A DNA stretch of 7,024 nt from contig JAVBYA010000190.1 of the NCBI GenBank assembly GCA_030824295.1, positions 1 to 7,024 of the forward strand. The letters run 5' to 3'. The notes below the pieces were generated by a model, which saw only the letters and a list, made by a program, of their open reading frames with translations, had not been told where the DNA came from and did no database searches. The translations under genes and the position numbers were made by a program. This document shows positions 1-6,700 of this stretch, piece after piece (position 1 is the stretch's first letter; every line of letters begins with the position of its first letter). This DNA is from Bacteroidota bacterium. Its GTDB lineage: Bacteria; Bacteroidota; Ignavibacteria; UBA10030; UBA8401.

Positions 1-337
1 CACTGCCGGCATCGAAACGGCTGCGGGAGAACTGCATCGGCGGGCCGCAAAACTGCCCAAGATCGATCTCCGCTTCCCCGACCATGTGATCGGCAAGAAT
101 ACGGTGGAGAGCATGCAGGCGGGCATTCTCTACGGGGCACTCGACTCCATGGAGACGATGATCCGCCGCATCTCGAAGGAACTGGATGATTATCCGACCG
201 TTGTGGCGACGGGCGGCTTCTCCGAAGCGATGAAGAAACAGTCCAAGGTGATCAACAAGCATGAACCGGCGCTGGTGCTGGAGGGGATCCGATTGATCGT
301 GGAGCGGGTGGAGCGGAAGAACAAGAAGAAGAAATAG
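1..337 (+). CDS. coaX: Type III pantothenate kinase, C-terminal part (5' end outside window)
   Basis: CoaX phosphorylates pantothenate with ATP in the cytoplasm, the first step of coenzyme A synthesis. The first full codon is at position 2, and 111 residues are visible before the TAG stop at 335-337. Recognisable family blocks, in order, are TAGIETAAGELHRRAAKLP near the left edge, then VIGKNTVESMQAGILYG (the IGkNT..SMqaG block of type III enzymes), then VVATGGFSEAM, the adenosine-binding TGG of the ASKHA-fold kinases, and finally the usual short helix ending in EGIRLIVERV. The gene begins before the window, so the N-terminal phosphate-binding motif cannot be checked. The end is slightly odd: after the conserved last helix there is a short basic tail, RKNKKKK. 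The gene converges on the nuo operon and has no apparent functional tie to it. Family assignment is secure; activity is inferred. Confidence 0.93.
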   Translation, partial: TAGIETAAGELHRRAAKLPKIDLRFPDHVIGKNTVESMQAGILYGALDSMETMIRRISKELDDYPTVVATGGFSEAMKKQSKVINKHEPALVLEGIRLIVERVERKNKKKK

Positions 338-350
338 CGCGGCGGCGGCC

Positions 351-394
351 ATCTTCGGAATTCTACAGCGCTGCCTCCTCGATATTCCGAAGAT
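351..394. repeat. Inverted repeat just downstream of coaX (REP-like hairpin or weak terminator)
   Basis: A perfect 11-bp inverted repeat: ATCTTCGGAAT (351-361) and ATTCCGAAGAT (384-394), with a 22-nt loop that itself contains the 8-bp palindrome CAGCGCTG (366-373). It begins 13 nt after the coaX stop, where a terminator would be expected, but no T-run follows on either strand, so intrinsic termination would be weak. Its core CTTCGGAA/TTCCGAAG recurs in the hairpin at the other end of the transposase gene (1035-1077). That favours either a family of genomic repeats tied to the transposase or a common terminator type of this genome. Confidence 0.6.
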
Positions 395-399
395 TGCCT
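389..399. repeat. Left copy of an 11-bp near-direct repeat flanking the transposase segment
   Basis: GAAGATTGCCT here and GAGGATTGCCT at 1078-1088 match at 10 of 11 positions, in the same orientation, 689 bp apart. Its first bases overlap the right arm of the coaX-proximal hairpin. It may mark the left boundary of the inserted segment; chance is not excluded for so short a match. Confidence 0.4.
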
Positions 400-447
400 C
401 CGGGTGCAACCCCATTCAGCAATCGTTTCATCCCATCCCCGATCCGT

Positions 448-472
448 GGTTTTCTTATCTTTGAAGAAAACC
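448..472 (+). promoter_or_regulatory. Hairpin abutting the transposase start codon (possible translation-blocking structure)
   Basis: GGTTTTCTT (448-456) and AAGAAAACC (464-472) form a perfect 9-bp stem with a 7-nt loop. The 3' arm ends one base before the ATG at 474, so in an mRNA begun upstream it would cover the ribosome-binding region. In IS200-type transposases a 5' leader stem-loop of this kind is known to hold back translation; the same role here is inferred. Confidence 0.5.
456..463 (+). promoter_or_regulatory. Candidate Bacteroidota-type -7 promoter element (TAnnTTTG)
   Basis: TATCTTTG matches the Bacteroidota -7 consensus TAnnTTTG exactly. No convincing TTG-type -33 partner is seen about 20 bp upstream. 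Transcription from here would begin a few bases before the ATG at 474 and give an almost leaderless mRNA lacking the 448-472 hairpin. It depends on the host being a Bacteroidota relative and could be chance. Confidence 0.2.
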
Positions 473-473
473 C

Positions 474-1160
474 ATGCCACGCCGATACGTTCCTTTCCAG
501 CTGAACTGCATCTATCACCTGTATAACCGCGGTAACCACAAAGAACCGATCTTCTATGAAGAAGAGAATTATCGGTACTTCCTCCGGCTCATGCAAAAGT
601 ATTTGGAACCGGAATCTGTTGCCATCCTTGCCTATTGTTTGATGGAGAATCACTATCATCTGCTGATAGAGATCCGCGGAAAGGTCGACCTTTCATTAAA
701 GATGAAGAATCTGTCCATTGCGTATACAAAAGCGATCAACAAACGGTACGACAAAGTAGGTCATCTATTCCAAGGACAGTTCCAGGGAAAACAAGTCAAT
801 ACCGTTGAATATCTGTTGACCCTCACTCGATACATCCATAACAATCCCGTAAAAGCACATCTTGTGCTATCGAATGAAGAGTGGAAATACTCCAGTTATC
901 AGGACTATCTTGGTCTTCGAACAACGGGTATTGTTTCAACCGAATCAGTGATGAAGAACTTCAAGGATATCGATGAGTTTCTACGATTCAGCGAGGGTAG
1001 CGACAACGCAGGGGAAGATTTGATGAAGCAGAAACAACAGGACTTCCGAAGACATGAAGACTTCGGAAGTCCTGTTGGAGGATTGCCTTACCGCACTCCG
1101 AACATCTGCACCGACATCTGCGCGAACTGCACAAGCTGGTCGAAGAAGAGTCCGAAATAG
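474..1160 (+). CDS. REP-associated tyrosine transposase (RAYT, Y1 / IS200-like family)
   Basis: A single-strand DNA transposase/nuclease of the Y1 HUH group, 228 residues. An N-terminal strand (FQLNCIYHLYNRGN, about residues 8-21) opens the Y1 domain. The metal-binding HUH motif is H60-Y61-H62 within MENHYHLLIE. The GHLFQGQFQGK block lies at 96-106, and the presumed nucleophile is Y120 in RYIHNNPVKA, the pattern typical of RAYTs rather than classical IS200 TnpA. The WKYSSYQDYLG block (137-147) closes the conserved part. All catalytic residues are intact. Residues 188-202 are encoded by the 17-bp hairpin, and roughly the last 23 by the antisense of nuoN, so the natural C-terminus has probably been lost or extended. 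There is no Shine-Dalgarno sequence before the ATG, and a 9-bp hairpin abuts it. The gene is AT-richer than its neighbours, consistent with transfer. RAYTs are usually single-copy and linked to REP palindromes. Confidence 0.9.
   Translation: MPRRYVPFQLNCIYHLYNRGNHKEPIFYEEENYRYFLRLMQKYLEPESVAILAYCLMENHYHLLIEIRGKVDLSLKMKNLSIAYTKAINKRYDKVGHLFQGQFQGKQVNTVEYLLTLTRYIHNNPVKAHLVLSNEEWKYSSYQDYLGLRTTGIVSTESVMKNFKDIDEFLRFSEGSDNAGEDLMKQKQQDFRRHEDFGSPVGGLPYRTPNICTDICANCTSWSKKSPK
1035..1077 (-). terminator. Perfect 17-bp inverted repeat after nuoN: likely nuo operon terminator or REP-like palindrome
   Basis: Arms 1035-1051 (CAACAGGACTTCCGAAG) and 1061-1077 are exact reverse complements around a 9-nt loop. 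Read on the minus strand the hairpin starts 10 nt after the nuoN stop and is followed by TTTCTGCTTC, a moderately T-rich tail. This makes it a plausible intrinsic terminator for the nuo operon. On the plus strand no T-run follows and the structure lies inside the transposase reading frame. The core TTCCGAAG/CTTCGGAA matches the 351-394 hairpin, so a repeat-family origin is the main alternative. Confidence 0.6.
1078..1088. repeat. Right copy of the 11-bp near-direct repeat
   Basis: GAGGATTGCCT, 10 of 11 identical to 389-399. It directly abuts the 17-bp hairpin and its last base is the first plus-strand base of the nuoN stop codon. If it is a footprint, the insertion took place exactly at the end of nuoN. 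Confidence 0.4.
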
Positions 1161-2587
1161 AGTGTGGGGATGAGCAGGAAGAGGAGCAGCATCTTCTGAT
1201 CGAAACTGAACTGCAGCGGTGCGGTCTCACCGGATTCTGCCTCGCGCAGGAACATGTTCCTGATGATGCGTACATAATAATAGAGCGAGACAACACTGTT
1301 GAGCACGCCAACGATGGCGATGCCGATCATCTTCGCGTTGATGAGCGAAAGGAAGATCATCCACTTGCCGATGAAACCGGCGGTCGGCGGCAATCCGGTC
1401 AGCGAGACCAGGAAGATGGCCAGCGCAACGGAGAGCAGCGGCGCGCGTTTCCCGAGTCCTTTGTAATGGTCCACATGCTCGCTCTTGAGCGTGTTGGCAA
1501 CGAGCATCACAGCGTAGAAAGCGCCGAGGTTCATAAAGAGATACACCACGAAGTAGATCATCACCGCCGAGAATCCGTCGTTGCCCAGCACGACGAGACC
1601 AAGAAGCATATATCCCGCCTGCGCGATGCTGGAATACGCCAGCATACGCTTCACATTGTCCTGCCACAGCGCCACCAGGTTCCCGAGCGTCATGGTCAGC
1701 ACGGAAAGCACCATGAGCGCATGCTGCAGATGCACGCCGCTCAGCATCGCCCAGCTGCCGTCCGGCAGTCCGGTCGCCGCCGGATCGATGAACATCACTT
1801 TGAACGCACGCATCATCATCGCGAAGCCGGCCGCTTTGGAAGCGACGGAAAGGAATGCGGTGATCGCGGTCGGCGCCCCTTCATACACGTCCGGGGTCCA
1901 GAAATGGAACGGAACCGCCGAGATCTTATAGCCGAAACCTACCAGGATGAAGGTGGTGGCGACGATCAGCGCCAGCGGACTCGAACTCCCCTGCGCCAGC
2001 ACACTGTTGATGGCGGTGATATCCAGCGTTCCGGTCAATCCGTAGATGATGGAGATACCGTAGAGCATCACACCGGAGGAGAACGCGCCGTAGATCAGAT
2101 ACTTCAGGGACGCTTCAGAGGAATCCTTTGCTTTGCGCGTGAAACCGGATGCGACATACGAGGAGAGCGAACTCATCTCGAGGGTCAGATACATCATCAA
2201 AAGGTTGGAGGCGCCGACCATGAACATCATTCCAAGCGCCATGGAGAGGAGCAGGAAGTAGTATTCGCCGATGGTCGACCGTTCCGCGTTCACCTCATCC
2301 GATGTGCGGGACATGAGCGCGACGACGATGGTGGCGAGCACGATGACGATCTTGAAGAAGTTCGCGAACGGATCCACGCTCAGCATGCCGCTGAACGCTG
2401 TGGTGTTCGTGCCGATCGTGCCGGTCAGGACGTAGAACGCGCCGAGCAGTCCTGCCACGGTGAGCAGCGTCATCATCTGGATGTTCTTCCGGTCGAAGAG
2501 ATGGACGAGGAGCACGACGCAGAGCGTCACTGTCACGATCACTTCCGGCAGGATGGTCGAAAGATTTTGTATGATAGTCTCTAGCAT
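1088..2587 (-). CDS. nuoN: NADH-quinone oxidoreductase subunit N
   Basis: One of the three Mrp-antiporter-like proton-pumping subunits of respiratory complex I, in the cytoplasmic membrane. It has 499 residues, close to the usual length of about 480-500, with hydrophobic segments throughout (about 14 in the family). Residues known to carry protons in the family are present: the TM5 glutamate E137 (LTLEMSSLSSY), the TM7 lysine K221 in GFGYKISAVPFHFW, K251 in SVASKAAGFA, and the TM12 lysine K408 in TAGFIGKWM. The block PDVYEGAPTAITAFLS at 232-247 is typical of NuoN and separates it from NuoL and NuoM. The start at 2587 fits the expected N-terminus (short amphipathic start, then LPEVIVTVTL). No Shine-Dalgarno sequence precedes it; TTAA lies 16 nt upstream. 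It is the last gene of the nuo operon, 43 nt after nuoM. Its 3' end overlaps the opposing transposase frame by 73 nt. Confidence 0.97.
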   Translation of the reverse strand: MLETIIQNLSTILPEVIVTVTLCVVLLVHLFDRKNIQMMTLLTVAGLLGAFYVLTGTIGTNTTAFSGMLSVDPFANFFKIVIVLATIVVALMSRTSDEVNAERSTIGEYYFLLLSMALGMMFMVGASNLLMMYLTLEMSSLSSYVASGFTRKAKDSSEASLKYLIYGAFSSGVMLYGISIIYGLTGTLDITAINSVLAQGSSSPLALIVATTFILVGFGYKISAVPFHFWTPDVYEGAPTAITAFLSVASKAAGFAMMMRAFKVMFIDPAATGLPDGSWAMLSGVHLQHALMVLSVLTMTLGNLVALWQDNVKRMLAYSSIAQAGYMLLGLVVLGNDGFSAVMIYFVVYLFMNLGAFYAVMLVANTLKSEHVDHYKGLGKRAPLLSVALAIFLVSLTGLPPTAGFIGKWMIFLSLINAKMIGIAIVGVLNSVVSLYYYVRIIRNMFLREAESGETAPLQFSFDQKMLLLFLLIPTLYFGLFFDQLVQFAQMSVQMFGVR

Positions 2588-2630
2588 GGCAATCGATAGT
2601 TAATACGAATGAGGAAAACGGACCGACGGA
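2588..2630 (-). promoter_or_regulatory. nuoM-nuoN intercistronic leader, no Shine-Dalgarno
   Basis: On the minus strand the leader reads TCATTC, three bases, TTAA (2600-2603), then TATCGATTGCC-like sequence up to the ATG. No purine-rich GGAG-type site is present. The TCATTC...TTAA pattern also precedes nuoM and nuoL, and TTAA at the same distance precedes nuoK, so it may be the translation-initiation context of this genome. Confidence 0.35.
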
Positions 2631-4232
<1,602 letters not shown>

Positions 4233-4280
4233 AAGGGTTATCTGATTAAAGAATGAATGATCGAAACGACATTTCCTGTG
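4233..4280 (-). promoter_or_regulatory. nuoL-nuoM intercistronic leader, no Shine-Dalgarno
   Basis: On the minus strand this gap carries TCATTC (4251-4256), TTAA (4246-4249, 17 nt before the start) and AACCCTT next to the ATG. The nuoK leader has TTAACC and ACCCTT in the same places. No GGAG-type site and no stable hairpin are seen. Confidence 0.35.
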
Positions 4281-6335
4281 TTAAACATAGAGCGCCAGCA
4301 GCAGCATGAGACCGATGATGGCGAAGATCATGTAGGTCTGCACTTTCCCCGTCTGCACTTTCTGGACCGTCTGGCCGAGCATCCCGGCAAAGAACGCCGT
4401 GAAGTTCACCGCACCGTCCACCACCAATGAATCGAATTTCGAACTCATGACAGCGACCATCTTTGTCACCCAGGCCGCACCGTTCACGATCCCGTCGATG
4501 ACCGCACCGTCGAACCATGCCAGCAGCCGGGCGATACCGAGCGTGCCTGCGACCGCGGTGGCATCGTACAATTCATCGAAGTACCATTTTCGATAGAGGA
4601 ATGTATGGACCGGTTTGAGCGCCTGCTCGAACGAATCCGCCGAGACCCGCTTCCAGAAATACATCACGAACGCGAAGAGGATGCCGAGTCCGGAGACGCT
4701 GACCGACAGGATCATGGCGAGTGAATGCTGATGATGGATCTCTTCGACGAATTCCGCCGTCGGTGTGGAAGCGAGTGCTTCCGGAACTGCGACCGTCGGA
4801 TAGGACATCTTCTCGAAGAACCAGCCGTGCGAAGCATTGATAGGATTCAGGGAGAAGAAGATGAAGAACGAGAGTGCCGCCAGGACCATCAGCGGAACGA
4901 TCATCACGCGGGGCGATTCATGGATATGCTCGAACCGTTCTGCGACCTTGTGCTCTCCCATGAAGGTGAGGATGAGCATGCGGAACATGTAGAATGCTGT
5001 GAGACCTGCCACCAGGAATCCGATGATCGGGATGATGGTGTGACCGGTGAAATGTGAATACGCGAGCGTTCCGGCCAGGATCTCATCTTTGCTGAGGAAT
5101 CCTGACGTGAGCGGCACGCCGGAGATGGCGAGTGTAAAGATGGTCATCGTCCAGAACGTGACCGGCATCTTGGACTTGAGTCCTCCCATATGACGCACAT
5201 CCTGTGCATCCGTATGGTGGTCATGAAGATGATGCAGCGCATGATGCATGGCGTAGATGACCGAACCGGAAGCGAGGAAGAGTCCGGCCTTGAATGCAGC
5301 GTGTGTGACCAGATGCATCACGCCGGCCGTATAGGCACCGACGCCGAGTCCCATCACCATATAGCCGAGCTGACTGACGGTGGAATATGCGAGGATCTTC
5401 TTGATATCGTTCTGCACGATGGCGATGGTCGCGGCGATGAACGCCGTGACCGCGCCGAAATAGGCGATCACCATCAGCGCATCGGCCGTCAGCATCGGGA
5501 ACGTGCGGGCCACCAGATAGACGCCGGCGGCGACCATCGTCGCTGCGTGGATCAAGGCGCTCACCGGTGTGGGACCTTCCATAGCATCAGGCAGCCAGAC
5601 ATGCAGCGGGAACTGAGCGGACTTGCCGACCGCACCGCAGAAGATGAGCAGACCGGCCGCCGTCAGCCACGCCGAGGAATCGAACGGGATGACGCCGCTG
5701 CCGATGGCGGAGAACAATCCGGTGTAGGTCAAGGTGGAATACTGCATCCAGACGATCATGATACCGACGAAGAAGCCGAGGTCCCCCACTCTGTTCACGA
5801 CGAATGCTTTCTTCGCTGCATCCGATGCGGACTTCTTCTCGTACCAGTGACCGATGAGCAGATAGGAGCTCAGACCGACCAGTTCCCAGAACACGTACAT
5901 CAGCAGATAATTGTTCGTCAGCACGATGCCGAGCATGGAGAAGGTGAAGATCCCGAGATTCGCATAGTAGCGCGAGAAGCGGACATCCCCCTTCATATAC
6001 GCGAGGGAGAAGAGATGGACCAGGAAACTGATGAGCGTCACAACGATCAGCATCACGGCCGTGAGATTATCCACCATGATGCCGATATCCAGACGGAGCG
6101 GCACATTGTTCACCACGGTGTGGAAGTCGATCCAGGTGAACGTGAAGTCCCATACTTCGCCGGAGGACAGACGCGCCACCAGGATATAGATCGCAAGCGC
6201 GAGATCGATTCCGAGGAATGTTGCGCCGACCAGACCGGCCCGTTCCATGAACCGTTTACCGAAGAAGATCAGCACCAGGAAGCTGATCAGCGGGATGAAG
6301 AGGATCGCCAGAGCGATATTGAGTTCGGGTATCAT
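4281..6335 (-). CDS. nuoL: NADH-quinone oxidoreductase subunit L
   Basis: The distal antiporter-like proton pump of complex I, homologous to ND5, in the cytoplasmic membrane. It has 684 residues, longer than E. coli NuoL (613) but usual for this branch. Conserved residues are E151 (YVFWELVGLSSYLLIGHW), K238 (GKSAQFPLHVWLPDAMEGP), H263 in LIHAATMVAAGVYL, K312/K313 in NDIKKILAYSTVSQLGY, H345 and K349 in THAAFKAGLF, and K416/D417 in GFLSKDEI. After the 14-helix core the C-terminal part (about 565-684) supplies the long lateral helix that runs along NuoM and NuoN, then a last membrane helix (about 668-684). A histidine-rich cytoplasmic or periplasmic loop at 363-382 holds eight histidines. The ATG overlaps the nuoK stop by one base (TAATG), suggesting translational coupling. 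TCATTC and TTAA precede the start inside nuoK. Confidence 0.97.
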   Translation of the reverse strand: MIPELNIALAILFIPLISFLVLIFFGKRFMERAGLVGATFLGIDLALAIYILVARLSSGEVWDFTFTWIDFHTVVNNVPLRLDIGIMVDNLTAVMLIVVTLISFLVHLFSLAYMKGDVRFSRYYANLGIFTFSMLGIVLTNNYLLMYVFWELVGLSSYLLIGHWYEKKSASDAAKKAFVVNRVGDLGFFVGIMIVWMQYSTLTYTGLFSAIGSGVIPFDSSAWLTAAGLLIFCGAVGKSAQFPLHVWLPDAMEGPTPVSALIHAATMVAAGVYLVARTFPMLTADALMVIAYFGAVTAFIAATIAIVQNDIKKILAYSTVSQLGYMVMGLGVGAYTAGVMHLVTHAAFKAGLFLASGSVIYAMHHALHHLHDHHTDAQDVRHMGGLKSKMPVTFWTMTIFTLAISGVPLTSGFLSKDEILAGTLAYSHFTGHTIIPIIGFLVAGLTAFYMFRMLILTFMGEHKVAERFEHIHESPRVMIVPLMVLAALSFFIFFSLNPINASHGWFFEKMSYPTVAVPEALASTPTAEFVEEIHHQHSLAMILSVSVSGLGILFAFVMYFWKRVSADSFEQALKPVHTFLYRKWYFDELYDATAVAGTLGIARLLAWFDGAVIDGIVNGAAWVTKMVAVMSSKFDSLVVDGAVNFTAFFAGMLGQTVQKVQTGKVQTYMIFAIIGLMLLLALYV

Positions 6336-6643
6336 TAGTCTTTTAAGAATGAGATTTCGTCAACATTGACGGTATTGAAACGTTTGTAGATGTTCAGCAC
6401 GATGGCCAGAGCGATGGCCGCTTCGGCCGCAGCGAGGATGATGACGAAGATCGCCGCCATCTGTCCTTCGATGTCCATCCCGCCGAACCGTGAGAAGGCA
6501 AGGAAGTTGATGTTCGCCGAGTTCAGGATGAGCTCGACCCCCATCAGGACCATGATCGCATTGCGGCGCGTGAGCACCGCGTAGAGCCCCAGCGTGAAGA
6601 GCACCGCGCTGATGAGAAGAAAATGGGTCAGTGTGATAGTCAT
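6335..6643 (-). CDS. nuoK: NADH-quinone oxidoreductase subunit K
   Basis: Small complex I membrane subunit (ND4L homologue) lying between NuoJ and NuoN on the proton path from the quinone site. It has 102 residues, the normal length, with three membrane helices: about 5-25, 29-49 and 60-84. Both essential membrane glutamates are present: E37 in MGVELILNSANINFLAF and E74 in AAAEAAIALAIVL. The ATG at 6643 gives the standard short N-terminus before the first helix (THFLLISAVLFTLGLYAVL). The stop codon overlaps the nuoL start by one base. The gene follows nuoJ by 57 nt. No Shine-Dalgarno is seen; TTAA lies 16 nt upstream and ACCCTT abuts the ATG. Confidence 0.97.
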   Translation of the reverse strand: MTITLTHFLLISAVLFTLGLYAVLTRRNAIMVLMGVELILNSANINFLAFSRFGGMDIEGQMAAIFVIILAAAEAAIALAIVLNIYKRFNTVNVDEISFLKD

Positions 6644-6700
6644 AAGGGTAACAGGTTAAAAAAGATATTCCAAAATATCAGATCGCAAGAGTATCAGACT
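6644..6700 (-). promoter_or_regulatory. nuoJ-nuoK gap with small AT-rich hairpin followed by six T
   Basis: On the minus strand GATATT, a 4-nt TTGG loop and AATATC (6664-6679) are followed at once by TTTTTT (6658-6663), then TTAACC and ACCCTT before the nuoK ATG. It has the layout of an intrinsic terminator, but the 6-bp stem has a single G-C pair and would be weak. Partial attenuation or an RNA-processing site is possible; it may also be just AT-rich spacer. Confidence 0.3.

Larger units (their letters stand above)
400..1088 (+). mobile_element. Probable inserted RAYT segment between coaX and nuoN (boundaries inferred)
   Basis: The segment between the two 11-bp near-direct repeats holds a Y1-family transposase gene and a perfect 17-bp hairpin. 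Its composition departs from the surroundings: a hand count of 180 nt inside the transposase gives about 44% GC, against about 59% for 180 nt of nuoN. Removing one repeat unit plus this segment would leave coaX and nuoN as a compact convergent pair separated by a single hairpin. The boundaries are an inference. Related Y1 transposases (IS200/IS605 group, RAYTs) do not usually create target duplications, so the repeat could instead be a recognised flanking site. Confidence 0.45.

Noticed and set aside
402..412. Small GGGT-GCA-ACCC hairpin
   Set aside because: Only four base pairs with a three-base loop; expected by chance in GC-rich sequence.
190..659. Two overlapping minus-strand frames across the coaX-transposase junction
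   Set aside because: They are antisense to coaX and to the conserved HUH part of the transposase, with no family resemblance. The one overlapping coaX carries a low-complexity Phe/Arg stretch from the antisense of the AAG-rich coaX tail.
338..1090. CRISPR array or other short regularly spaced repeats
   Set aside because: Only two hairpins and one pair of 11-bp repeats are present; there is no regular repeat-spacer pattern here or elsewhere in the window.
474..1160. Transposase as a pseudogene
   Set aside because: The Y1 domain is uninterrupted, with the HYH motif and catalytic-type tyrosine present; only the C-terminal tail is irregular.
1466..2584. Long plus-strand open frame (372 codons) opposite nuoN
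   Set aside because: Its translation is a low-complexity His/Arg/Glu/Asp-rich sequence, the usual antisense image of a hydrophobic membrane protein in GC-rich DNA. nuoN is unmistakable on the other strand.
5190..6338. Plus-strand open frame (382 codons) opposite nuoL
   Set aside because: Antisense image of nuoL, with no domain pattern and no initiation context.
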